Source: Aridibacter sp965216195 (GTDB lineage: Bacteria; Acidobacteriota; Blastocatellia; Pyrinomonadales; Pyrinomonadaceae). From it: a stretch of 64,000 bases of DNA. Each line of letters begins with the position of its first letter. The first letter of the stretch is position 1. The stretch lies in assembly GCA_965216195.1 (NCBI GenBank), contig OZ244151.1:124001-188000 (forward strand). The letters run 5' to 3'. This document shows, one piece after another, positions 42,845 through 51,462 of the stretch. Below the pieces are notes generated by a model. That model did no database searches. It saw only the letters and a list, made by a program, of their open reading frames with translations, and was not told where the DNA came from. Made by a program: the position numbers and the translations under genes.

Positions 42845-43888
42845 ATGAGCAATATGAACCGACGCGATTTGATAAGAGGATTGGCAGCGTTTCCCGCGGC
42901 TTGTGCGATGGCAGGAATGCCTATCAAGGCGTCTTCGAGGAGGAAAAAGATTAAAAAACCAAAGAGGTTAAAATCGGGCGATACAATTGGAATCATCGCT
43001 CCCGCTAGCGGCGTCTCGGACGAAACTCTTGAAGAGAGCCTGCTGAATTTTCAGGATTTGGGTTTTAAGACCAAGGTCGGAAAGTTTGCCCGAAGCCGAA
43101 ACGGCTTTTTGGCGGGAAAAGATTCCGAGCGGCTCCGCGATCTGCATTGGGCATTTCAGGATTCCGAAGTAAAAGCGGTTTGGTGTATACGCGGCGGCTA
43201 CGGGACATCACGTCTGTTGCCAAAGATTAACTACGATCTTATTAAGAGGCATCCAAAAATATTTGTCGGCTTTTCCGACATTACAGCTCTTCATATTGCG
43301 CTCTATCAAAAAACCGGCCTGGTAACCTTCCACGGTCCAAACGGGGCTTCGACCTTTACCGACTACACGAAAAGGCACCTCATTAATATTCTTACAAAGC
43401 CTCGACGGAAGTATGAAATCGGGCTTCCCGAGGTGCCCGAAGGCGAAGATCCGGAACTATACAAGGCGACAGTGATAAATGGAGGCAGAGCAAACGGAAG
43501 ATTAACTGGCGGGAATTTGAGTCTACTAAGTGTTTTAGCGGGAACGCCTTATGGACTGGAAAACGTGAAGGGGAAAATACTCTTTATTGAAGATGTGAAT
43601 GAGCAGCCTTACCGAATCGACCGCATGCTGACGCAGCTGCGGCAAAGTTTAAACATGCGTTCGCTGGCAGGAATTGCGGTCGGAGTTTTTACGAGAGGTG
43701 CGCCTGATCAGCCTTCCCAAACGATGACCGAAGTGATTCGCGAACGACTCGGTGGCTTGGGAATTCCGGTGATTTTTGGTTTATCCTTCGGACATATTCG
43801 AGACAAGTTTACGATACCCCTGGGTATTAAAGCGGAGCTGGATACGGCAAGATCAACTCTGACATTCCTTGAATCTTCCGTCAAATAA
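42845..43888 (+). CDS. S66-family LD-carboxypeptidase with twin-arginine-like leader
   Basis: A 347-residue murein tetrapeptide LD-carboxypeptidase (LdcA family) that trims the D-Ala from peptidoglycan tetrapeptides in recycling. Ser in VGFSDITALH is the nucleophile, Glu in FIEDVNEQPY and His in SFGHIRDKF complete the triad. IRGGYG is also conserved. The N terminus, NRRDLIRGLAAFPAACAMAG, resembles a Tat signal, so it may act outside the cytoplasm, unlike LdcA of E. coli. An in-frame start at 42833 is less likely. Confidence 0.9.
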   Translation: MSNMNRRDLIRGLAAFPAACAMAGMPIKASSRRKKIKKPKRLKSGDTIGIIAPASGVSDETLEESLLNFQDLGFKTKVGKFARSRNGFLAGKDSERLRDLHWAFQDSEVKAVWCIRGGYGTSRLLPKINYDLIKRHPKIFVGFSDITALHIALYQKTGLVTFHGPNGASTFTDYTKRHLINILTKPRRKYEIGLPEVPEGEDPELYKATVINGGRANGRLTGGNLSLLSVLAGTPYGLENVKGKILFIEDVNEQPYRIDRMLTQLRQSLNMRSLAGIAVGVFTRGAPDQPSQTMTEVIRERLGGLGIPVIFGLSFGHIRDKFTIPLGIKAELDTARSTLTFLESSVK

Positions 43889-43936
43889 AAATGGCAGGAT
43901 TTCTCCCGCCGATATCAAATCGCACCTTATATTTTT

Positions 43937-44225
43937 CTACTCAGCAATTTGTTCATCAAAATGCTTTCCGTGTACTGCAAAAACACCCGGAAACCCTTGA
44001 GGAATTTCCTCGGTTTCGACATAGTGTCCGCAAATAGAGAATTCAAGGCCGGATTTGTGAAACGCAACTTCGTCCATCATATCCTGATATTTCGAGATAC
44101 GCAGGAACAATGCTATTGGATTTTCCGCCGTTTTTCTCGGAACCTTTTGACGGCTGAGCAAGTGACGGAACCGGTGCAATTAATGCAGTTACGACAATTA
44201 TAGAAATGGATTTGATCCGTAGCAT
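43937..44225 (-). pseudogene. Possible frameshifted small secreted protein
   Basis: Frame one from 44225 encodes a signal peptide (MLRIKSISIIVVTALIAP, ending SLAQP) and continues to YLEIS. A second frame then reads SKYQDMMDEVAF to CGHYVETEEIPQGFPGVFAV and ends at 43937. Joined near 44085 they would give a secreted protein of about 95 residues. Each frame alone ends abruptly, so either the gene is broken or the assembly has an indel. No homologue is recognised. The rest of the 570-bp gap holds nothing clear. Confidence 0.4.
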
Positions 44226-44458
44226 ATGGGTCTCCTATTTTTTTGATGTAAGAAAGTCTAAAGAGATTAAACGCGGTAATCTAACAAAGGTTTCCTTAAT
44301 GGGTAGATTTCTAACTAAAAATACGCAAACGGATGGTTGTGGTACTAGTCCCGGTTCCTTTTGGCGGTTTCTATACATATCGAACCATTTATTTTGCTAA
44401 TATATCTGTGGAACGACATGTAGCTAGCAACCGCTGAAAAAGGCGACCGTTTTTCACT

Positions 44459-46327
44459 GTGGAATCAATCAATACAGCGACACTTATAAACATCCTGGGA
44501 TTTTCTGTCGGGATAGCCCTTTATTCATTACTACTTGTAATGGTGATTCGGCATCGCGGCGGAAGTAAAAAGGTTGAAATTCTGCTCGTAGTGACTGCGA
44601 TCCTTGGGTTTTTGTGGAACTTTGGAGAGTTTCTTTCCTTCGTCTGGCGGGATTTTGTTGGTAGTTCGATTTCGCCGCTTCTGGTGGCAGTTTCGTATTC
44701 GGCACTTGGTTTTTTACCTTCAGTTGTTGTTCACTCAGCTGAAAACGAGAAACGAAATTCCAGGATCTTGACGGTCTCAGCTTATTGCCTGAGCTTCTTT
44801 GCCGCAATCCTTCACTTTCAAAGCGCCGCCCAAAACGGAAGCGCCCCTGCCACTTTTGCCCTCCAGATTCAAACAATTGGCTCGATCCTGCTTGTTTGCG
44901 GTCTTTTGTTTTTCAATTATAAGGAAAAACTGGAAAACAAAACCGTGTGGATCGCAGCACTGCTGGTTTTTGCCGTCTCGGCTTTACATCTAGGCGAAGC
45001 AAACGAGAGTTCGAGCTGGTTTGTAGAGATGATTGCTCATCAATCCTCTCTTCCGCTTGTGCTTGCGATTTTGATTCAAGACTATCGTTTTGCATTTGCC
45101 GATATATTTCTGAAAAGAGCTTTATCTTTGCTTTTGCTGGCATTGACGGCGTTCGGGCTTTACGTATTTGTCGCCGCTCCGCTGAGTTCGCTGCATTTTT
45201 CCCACGAGGAAAACGATGCTGTTGCGATTGGTATCTTACTGGTTTTATGGATTGCTACCGCTTTAATTTATCCTTTTCTTCACAAGTTTTCCGTATGGTT
45301 TGTAGACAAAGTTATCCTCAGAAGGATAAATTACGAGCTTCTGCAAACCGAGATCTCCATCGCCCTCGAAAAGCAGCAAAATATTGACTTGGTTTTGGAT
45401 GAAGTGTCCCGAAAACTAAAAGGGGTATTGACTGCAGACAGCTCTTCATGGAATGAAGTTCGAGACTCGTCGTTTGAGTCGAAGCTACCGGATGTACAAT
45501 TCAATCGAGAAAACATAGCGATATCAGTGCCGACTAACGAAGCTCCTTTTTACGAGTTCAGGATCAGAAATTTTATAGGCGGCAGAAAACTACTTTCGGA
45601 AGAAGCGGAAATGCTTGAGGCGGTTTCGCTTTTGACAGCTCGCAGAATTGATGCTTTGCGTGTTTTAGACGAGCGGTTTGAGCGGGAAACCCAGGAAAAG
45701 GAATACGCAAAGCTGACTGCGGAAGCTCAGCTGACTGCATTGCGTTCGCAAATCAATCCGCATTTTTTGTTTAACGCTTTGACGACGATCGGTTATCTGA
45801 TCCGCGCCGCTCCCGAACGGGCATTTGAGACCCTGATGAAACTCACGCAACTGTTGCGGAGCGTCTTAAAATCAGATGGCGAATTCTGCTCGCTCGATGA
45901 GGAGTTGAATCTGATAGGCAATTATCTGGATATTGAAAAAGCCCGATTTGAGGAGCGCCTAACGATAGAAATCGATGTTTCAGAAGAATTACGAAGATTG
46001 AGGATTCCATCTTTGATTCTGCAGCCTCTAGTAGAAAACGCTGTAAAACACGCGATTTCCGAAAACAAAGGCGGAGGTACCGTGAAAATCTCCGCGAAAC
46101 TCGAAAACAATGATGCGCAGGCTTTTCTCAAATTGTACGTCTCTGACAGCGGAGCGGGGAAGCCTAGAAATGAGGTTAATAATTCAAACGGGATTGGATT
46201 AGAAAATGTTAAGGGGCGTTTAAAATCCTATTATGGCGAGAAAGCCGGTTTTAGCTTTGAAAAAGATCCGATAAGCGGTAGCGTCGTCCGCCTGACAATT
46301 CCAGTAAAAATGTCACAAGTTGTTTGA
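44459..46327 (+). CDS. LytS-type sensor histidine kinase
   Basis: A 622-residue membrane histidine kinase with GTG start. About seven to nine membrane segments span 1-280, followed by a linker/GAF-like region (about 290-420), then the LytS/YehU-family kinase: LRSQINPHFLFNALTTIGYL with phospho-acceptor His at about 434, and an ATPase domain with LQPLVENAVKHAI and GIGLENVKGRL. It signals to the LytTR regulator encoded 23 bases downstream. The sensed signal is not known. Confidence 0.92.
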   Translation: MESINTATLINILGFSVGIALYSLLLVMVIRHRGGSKKVEILLVVTAILGFLWNFGEFLSFVWRDFVGSSISPLLVAVSYSALGFLPSVVVHSAENEKRNSRILTVSAYCLSFFAAILHFQSAAQNGSAPATFALQIQTIGSILLVCGLLFFNYKEKLENKTVWIAALLVFAVSALHLGEANESSSWFVEMIAHQSSLPLVLAILIQDYRFAFADIFLKRALSLLLLALTAFGLYVFVAAPLSSLHFSHEENDAVAIGILLVLWIATALIYPFLHKFSVWFVDKVILRRINYELLQTEISIALEKQQNIDLVLDEVSRKLKGVLTADSSSWNEVRDSSFESKLPDVQFNRENIAISVPTNEAPFYEFRIRNFIGGRKLLSEEAEMLEAVSLLTARRIDALRVLDERFERETQEKEYAKLTAEAQLTALRSQINPHFLFNALTTIGYLIRAAPERAFETLMKLTQLLRSVLKSDGEFCSLDEELNLIGNYLDIEKARFEERLTIEIDVSEELRRLRIPSLILQPLVENAVKHAISENKGGGTVKISAKLENNDAQAFLKLYVSDSGAGKPRNEVNNSNGIGLENVKGRLKSYYGEKAGFSFEKDPISGSVVRLTIPVKMSQVV

Positions 46328-46350
46328 TCAGGGTCTAACACACTTCAGTT

Positions 46351-47127
46351 ATGAAAAAAATAAGCGTAGTAATCGCCGATGACGAACGCCCGGCAAGAGA
46401 ATTCTTAAAAGGCCTGCTTGAAAACTATGAGGATATTCAAATCGTTGGTGAAGCGAAAAACGGCGCGGAGGCGGTGAGTCTTATAAAAACGGAAAAACCG
46501 GATTTGGCCCTGATAGATTTACAGATGCCGGAATTGAGTGGGCTGGATGTTGTGAAAGCACTCGACAAAGATCAAATGCCTTTGGTGGTGTTTGTAACGG
46601 CATTTGACGAATATGCAGTCAAGGCTTTTGAAGTGAACGCGGTTGACTATTTGCTTAAACCTATTGAAATCAAACGGCTTAGCGCAACGATTAGTCGCGT
46701 ACGTGAAAACATTGAACGGACGATAGAACGCGAACAGGAAGCTGATAAGATAAAAAATGCGGTCGAGACTTACGAAGAAACCAGAAACGAATTTATCGAA
46801 AGGATTCCGGTGAAAAAGGAAGGAGAAATTTTGTTGGTCCCTACTCGAGAAGTGGCCTCTATAATTGCCGAAGGCGAGCTGCTTCACATAACAACCGGTA
46901 AAAATGAAAAACACATTATTAATTTTCGTCTGAAAGATATTGAGAAGAAGCTCGCACCGGAAAAATTTGTGAGGCTTTCGCGGGGGGCGCTCGCAAATAT
47001 CGAAATGTTTGAAAGAGTTTCACCGATGCCGGGCGGAACTTATCAAATCTCACTTAAAAACGGACAGGAAATTTCTTCGAGTCGTCAGCAGTCGAAACTC
47101 CTTCGCGAGCGGCTTCTAAAACTTTAA
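46351..47127 (+). CDS. LytTR-family response regulator
   Basis: A 258-residue regulator. The receiver domain (1-120) has the acidic pair DDE at 10-12, the phospho-acceptor Asp56 in ALIDLQMPELSG and the late Lys in VDYLLKPIEI. The C-terminal LytTR DNA-binding domain (about 150-258; VASIIAEGELLHI, LRLSRG-like VRLSRGALANI) is complete. It partners with the LytS-like kinase just upstream. The receptor gene 120 bases downstream is an obvious candidate target. Confidence 0.94.
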   Translation: MKKISVVIADDERPAREFLKGLLENYEDIQIVGEAKNGAEAVSLIKTEKPDLALIDLQMPELSGLDVVKALDKDQMPLVVFVTAFDEYAVKAFEVNAVDYLLKPIEIKRLSATISRVRENIERTIEREQEADKIKNAVETYEETRNEFIERIPVKKEGEILLVPTREVASIIAEGELLHITTGKNEKHIINFRLKDIEKKLAPEKFVRLSRGALANIEMFERVSPMPGGTYQISLKNGQEISSSRQQSKLLRERLLKL

Positions 47128-47249
47128 ACTGCAACCATTTATTGGTGAATTTCAACAATTCATTTAAAAGCCCTTTCACGATTTCGCATTGAAGGTTTAA
47201 TCTCAAAGCTTTAGCGAAAAATCTTAGGCAAAATTATAAGCGAATCATT

Positions 47250-49625
47250 ATGCGAGAATTTATCAAGGCCATTAACGTTACTACTATTTTTCTACTTCTA
47301 TTATCATCGGCGGTTTTTGCTCAATCCGGAGCGATTAGCGGAACTGTAAAAAGCGAAGTTAATGACGAGTTGATTCCAGGGGCATCTGTTGAAATCGTCC
47401 AGCTGAAAAAAAGTACCGAGACTGACGATGACGGAGTATATCGCTTTACGGGAATTCCTAATGGAACTTACACCCTAATCACTCATATCGAAGGATTTGC
47501 GGATAAAGCTCAAAGCGTAACGGTCTCAAATGGACCCGCAAAACTTGATTTTAGACTTGGGTTAAAGTCTTTGAACGTTGAAGTTACGGTTACGGCAACA
47601 GGAGATGGCGAATCGGTTTTTGAATCGTTTTCGTCAGTAAACTCGGTTGGTACGACACGAATCGCTGAAAAAGCGAGCACATCGATTGGTGAAGTTTTAG
47701 AAAACGAACCTGGTGTAAGCAAACGCTCATTTGGCAGCGCGGGAACCGGAAGACCGACAATCCGCGGGTTTGAAGGAGACCGTGTGCTCATTTTGCAAGA
47801 CGGCATTAGAAATGGCTCGCTTGGCGCGCAGTCGGGCGATCATGGAGAACCCGTTTCACCGTTTAATCTTGAGAGGCTGGAAGTGATCAAAGGCCCGGCA
47901 ACGCTTCTTTATGGAAGCAATGCGATTGGTGGTGTTGTAAACGCTGTGACCGAAGATGAAAATGATGCGCATCCCGGGTTTCGCGGTTATCTGACAGGAA
48001 CGGGCGGAACGGTAAATCGCTCAGCGGGTATCGCAGGCGGCATCGAATACGGTTACCAAAAAACACTCTTTAATCTCAACTTAAATTCCTCTCGTGAGGG
48101 CGATTTTGAAACTCCGCTTGGTAGAATTCCGAATTCGGCGTCGCGAACAAACGGCGGCTCGGGCAGTTTTGGTTATTTTGGTGACAAAGGTTTTATCCGC
48201 GGAAATATAAGTATCGATCGCAGGCGTTACGGAATTCCTTACGCTCCGCTTTTCGAATCGGGGGATCTTCTGAGCCTTGCAAATGACGGTGCGGATTGCG
48301 GCGGCGGACACGATCACGAAGAGGAAGAAGATCATGACGGAGAAGAGGAAGAAAACGAGTGCCGTTTTAACACAAGTGTTTTGCAAAATCTCTTCGCAAA
48401 TCAATTCCCCGAAGTTCCGGATGAGGCGATCGATATCAAGATGCGACGAAACAATTATCGTTTCATTGGCGGTTTCCGCGATCTAAATTCTGCTATAACG
48501 CAGGGAACGTTTACCGTGGATTTTACGGACTATCGGCATCAGGAGCTTGAATCGCACGATGGCGAAGAGGAAGCACACACAACCTTTGACAACGACGTTT
48601 TCTCATATCGCTCGATCTTTAGACAAGCAAACTACGGAAGGCTTTCAGGACAGTTTGGTTTCGAAGGCTACCGTCGAAGTTATGTAACTGTAGGTGCTGA
48701 ATCACTTATCGACGGACGCGTGAGGCAAAACAATTTCGCGGCTTTTGCTTTACAGGAAATTTCTTTCGAGCGCGTAGCGCTTCAATTTGGTGCACGCGTA
48801 GAAAACAATCGTTATCGCCCGGTAAACGGAGATATTCTTGAAAGAGATTTCACCGGTTTTTCCGGCGCCGTAGGGGCGCGTTTCAATCCTTGGCAGGGCG
48901 GTTCGCTGATAGCTAGTTTTTCGAGTTCGTATCGCCCGCCGTCTCTTGAAGAACTTTACAACGAAGGTCCGCACATCGGAACGGTTACTTTCGAGATCGG
49001 CGACTCAAATCTTGAACGAGAGCGTTCAAACGGTTTTGAGTTTAGCTTTAGACAAAGTTCGCGGAGGGTGCGTTTTAACGGAAGTATTTTCTACAACGAT
49101 ATTCAAAACTTTATCTATCTCAGACCCGAAGAAGAAGATGGTGATATCCACGTAGAAGACGGCTTGCCTGCTGCGGAGTTTGTTCAGGACGACGCGAGAT
49201 TTTTCGGCTTTGATGCGCGAGTGGACGTGGACATAAACGACTATTTTGGGGTTTTTGCATCCGGTGATTTTGTTGACGCAAAACTCAAAAATGGCGACCT
49301 CCCTCTCTTGAGAATCACGCCCGCGCGTTTTCGTGTCGGGACGGATATACGTTATAAGGGGCTGAGTATAAGACCGGAGGCACTTTTTGTTGGCAAGCGA
49401 GACTTGGACGACATCTTCCCGCTTGAGACTACAACGGATGGTTATGCCCTTTTCAATCTAAACGGTTCATACGCGTTTGCGGTTGACCGTACGACGCACA
49501 TTTTTACGTTTAGTTTTCACAATGTTGGCGATAAGCTCTATCGAAATCACACAAACTTCATTAAGTATCTTACGCCGGAAGCGGGACGCGGACTTAAAGC
49601 TTCTTACACGCTAAGGTTCTTTTAG
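47250..49625 (+). CDS. TonB-dependent receptor with His/acidic loops, possible zinc or metal receptor
   Basis: A 791-residue outer-membrane receptor: signal peptide (1-25), carboxypeptidase-regulatory-like domain (about 28-110; GAISGTVKSEVNDELIPGAS), plug (VLENEPGVSKRSFGSAGTGR) and beta-barrel ending in LKASYTLRFF. One extracellular loop (about 350-372) is CGGGHDHEEEEDHDGEEE, flanked by Cys, and another (about 435) contains HDGEEEAH. Similar His/acid loops occur in ZnuD-type zinc receptors, so divalent metal uptake is likely but unproven. It follows the LytS/LytTR pair and ends at a terminator. Confidence 0.87.
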   Translation: MREFIKAINVTTIFLLLLSSAVFAQSGAISGTVKSEVNDELIPGASVEIVQLKKSTETDDDGVYRFTGIPNGTYTLITHIEGFADKAQSVTVSNGPAKLDFRLGLKSLNVEVTVTATGDGESVFESFSSVNSVGTTRIAEKASTSIGEVLENEPGVSKRSFGSAGTGRPTIRGFEGDRVLILQDGIRNGSLGAQSGDHGEPVSPFNLERLEVIKGPATLLYGSNAIGGVVNAVTEDENDAHPGFRGYLTGTGGTVNRSAGIAGGIEYGYQKTLFNLNLNSSREGDFETPLGRIPNSASRTNGGSGSFGYFGDKGFIRGNISIDRRRYGIPYAPLFESGDLLSLANDGADCGGGHDHEEEEDHDGEEEENECRFNTSVLQNLFANQFPEVPDEAIDIKMRRNNYRFIGGFRDLNSAITQGTFTVDFTDYRHQELESHDGEEEAHTTFDNDVFSYRSIFRQANYGRLSGQFGFEGYRRSYVTVGAESLIDGRVRQNNFAAFALQEISFERVALQFGARVENNRYRPVNGDILERDFTGFSGAVGARFNPWQGGSLIASFSSSYRPPSLEELYNEGPHIGTVTFEIGDSNLERERSNGFEFSFRQSSRRVRFNGSIFYNDIQNFIYLRPEEEDGDIHVEDGLPAAEFVQDDARFFGFDARVDVDINDYFGVFASGDFVDAKLKNGDLPLLRITPARFRVGTDIRYKGLSIRPEALFVGKRDLDDIFPLETTTDGYALFNLNGSYAFAVDRTTHIFTFSFHNVGDKLYRNHTNFIKYLTPEAGRGLKASYTLRFF

Positions 49626-49652
49626 ATTTTTCAAAGGTGAAAACAGTTGAAT

Positions 49653-49681
49653 GGGCAGGCTGATGGGTCTGCCCTTTTTTT
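49653..49681 (+). terminator. Rho-independent terminator after the receptor
   Basis: GGGCAG pairs with CTGCCC over a 10-nt loop and is followed by seven T. It lies 28 bases after the receptor stop codon. Confidence 0.88.
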
Positions 49682-49810
49682 GAAACCGATTCTTTAGTCG
49701 GCTTCATCTAGACACAAAAGTTCCAGAGCAAAGCAACCTAGACTTTTGCTCTCCAAAATGCTACAAAAATTGGGACACGCTTTCCCGTATTCAAGATTCA
49801 ATACTTTAGT

Positions 49811-50671
49811 ATGAGACCAGCCAGAGCCCGAAAGGAAAAAATTTCTGAGAAAATTTCTGCTGCCGTTGCCTCGGATACGCCTCTCCGCGAGCTTGCGAGT
49901 AATTTTTCTAAGGTCGCAAAGAGCGCAATAAATGAGGCGAATTCGATCGAAGTTGAAAAGGTAACGATTCCCCTTGAGCGTCTTCCGAAAAAACTGGATG
50001 GACTTCGACTGGCACATCTTTCCGATATACACCACAGCCCGTTTACTGAGATCAAACATATAGAAAATGCGGTTGAGGTTGCTAACGAACTTGCACCGGA
50101 TGTCTGCGTTTTAACCGGTGATTATGTCTCTCATGAAAGCGAATATGTCGCACCGATGGCGGATGTTCTTGGAAAACTCGAGTCTGAATTCGGGATTCAC
50201 GCCTGTCTCGGAAATCACGACCATTGGACCGATGCTGAGCTTGTGACCCATCTGCTCCGGGGAGAAGATATCAATGTCCTAGTTAATGAGGGGTTCCGTT
50301 TTGAGGCTAAGGGCGCATCGTTCTGGTTGTGTGGTGTTGATGACCACATGGCGGGTAAAACGGATCTTCCGAGCGCTTTACACGGCTCCTTTGCAGACGA
50401 AATGAAGCTGCTTTTGGCTCATAATCCGGCGATATTGCGTCAGGCCGTAAAACACGATGTGGATGTGATGTTTAGCGGACACACACACGGTGGGCAGGTG
50501 AAGATTCGTGAGAAAGAAAAGAAAGTTTTGGCAAACAGGCGTCTCACAAGCGGATTGCACAAGCGAAAGAACACTCAGATTTACATAACCCGCGGTATTG
50601 GAACGGTAGTCTTGCCGGTTAGGTATCAGTGTCCACCCGAAGTTTCGCTGATCGAGCTCAGATGCGCATAA
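49811..50671 (+). CDS. YaeI-like metallophosphoesterase
   Basis: A 286-residue calcineurin-like phosphoesterase. Metal-binding motifs: HLSDIHHSPF, LTGDYVSHE, CLGNHDHW, LLAHNP and FSGHTHGGQV. The C-terminal YPV-like region (GTVVLPVRYQCPPEVSLIEL) is as in YaeI/YkuE. In YkuE-type proteins the N terminus carries a Tat signal; here it is a helical, charged stretch without one, so the protein is probably cytosolic or peripheral. Substrate unknown; UDP-diacylglucosamine-type or nucleotide substrates are possible. Confidence 0.88.
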   Translation: MRPARARKEKISEKISAAVASDTPLRELASNFSKVAKSAINEANSIEVEKVTIPLERLPKKLDGLRLAHLSDIHHSPFTEIKHIENAVEVANELAPDVCVLTGDYVSHESEYVAPMADVLGKLESEFGIHACLGNHDHWTDAELVTHLLRGEDINVLVNEGFRFEAKGASFWLCGVDDHMAGKTDLPSALHGSFADEMKLLLAHNPAILRQAVKHDVDVMFSGHTHGGQVKIREKEKKVLANRRLTSGLHKRKNTQIYITRGIGTVVLPVRYQCPPEVSLIELRCA

Positions 50672-50742
50672 ATTCTTGTTCAATTGCCATGTCCTGAAAC
50701 TCCTTATAAAATCAAGATAAATCCAACTATAATGTAGCAATC

Positions 50743-51321
50743 ATGGCGTCAAACGTAATTACTATCCCCAATCTACTCACATTTTTACGGATGGCGCTGA
50801 TACCCGTTTTCGCGAGCCTTTTATTTTACGGCTACAGCGGCTGGTCGCTGGTTGTTTTTTTTATTGCGGGCTTTTCAGACGGCGTCGATGGGTTTATAGC
50901 AAGGCGTTTTAACCAGGAATCTGAGCTAGGTACGATTCTCGACCCGATTGCGGATAAGCTCCTCATGACGACGGCTTTCATAATTCTCACTCTTCCAAAT
51001 GTTTTTCCCCCTGTAAAATATCTTCCGGTACCTTTTTGGGTTACGGCGGCGGTGATTGGCAGAGACGTTTTAATTATTACCGTTGCTGCCGCAATTAATG
51101 TGATGACGGGCTTTACAGGCTTTAAGCCTTCGTGGCTTGGAAAGCTAAGCACTTTCGTTCAGGTGTTTGCGGTGGTTTTGATCTTGTCTGCAGCCGTATT
51201 TCCCGCGACCGGAGGATTCTATTTGCCTACAGTTTACGTTGTCGTAGTTGCTCTTGCTTTCATCTCGGGATTCCACTATATCTTCCACGTTGCAGGGCTT
51301 ATGAGAGAAACCGAAAGCTGA
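50743..51321 (+). CDS. pgsA: CDP-diacylglycerol-glycerol-3-phosphate 3-phosphatidyltransferase
   Basis: A 192-residue membrane enzyme making phosphatidylglycerophosphate, the first step to phosphatidylglycerol and cardiolipin. The CDP-alcohol phosphotransferase motif is complete: DGVDGFIARRFNQESELGTILDPIADK, i.e. DG-x2-AR-x8-G-x3-D-x3-D. ITIPNLLTFLRMALIP is the typical N terminus. Four to six membrane helices. It lies upstream of dnaK, but a separate promoter drives that gene. Confidence 0.92.
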   Translation: MASNVITIPNLLTFLRMALIPVFASLLFYGYSGWSLVVFFIAGFSDGVDGFIARRFNQESELGTILDPIADKLLMTTAFIILTLPNVFPPVKYLPVPFWVTAAVIGRDVLIITVAAAINVMTGFTGFKPSWLGKLSTFVQVFAVVLILSAAVFPATGGFYLPTVYVVVVALAFISGFHYIFHVAGLMRETES

Positions 51322-51349
51322 GATTTGCTAAAACTTCGCTCAAATATAC

Positions 51350-51400
51350 TTGACAAGCACACACTCATATCTTATCATTTCCAGTGGCTCATATTGAGCC
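51350..51400 (+). promoter_or_regulatory. dnaK promoter with palindromic operator
   Basis: TTGACA (51350-51355), a 17-bp spacer and TATCAT (51373-51378) form a strong sigma-70 promoter. Seven bases downstream is GGCTCA-TAT-TGAGCC (51386-51400), a perfect dyad. The hsp20 promoter at 12940-12992 has the same layout with a related dyad. Confidence 0.8.
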
Positions 51401-51462
51401 TTTGGACTAATGTGTAGGTTTTAAGATACGCGCGGTTGATATTTTTGAATGGAGATTTTTAG

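Noticed and set aside
51386..51400. Classic HAIR or CIRCE element
   Set aside because: The dyad does not match CTTGAGT-N7-ACTCAAG or TTAGCACTC-N9-GAGTGCTAA; only partial TGAG/CTCA similarity is present, so it is called a variant operator at most.
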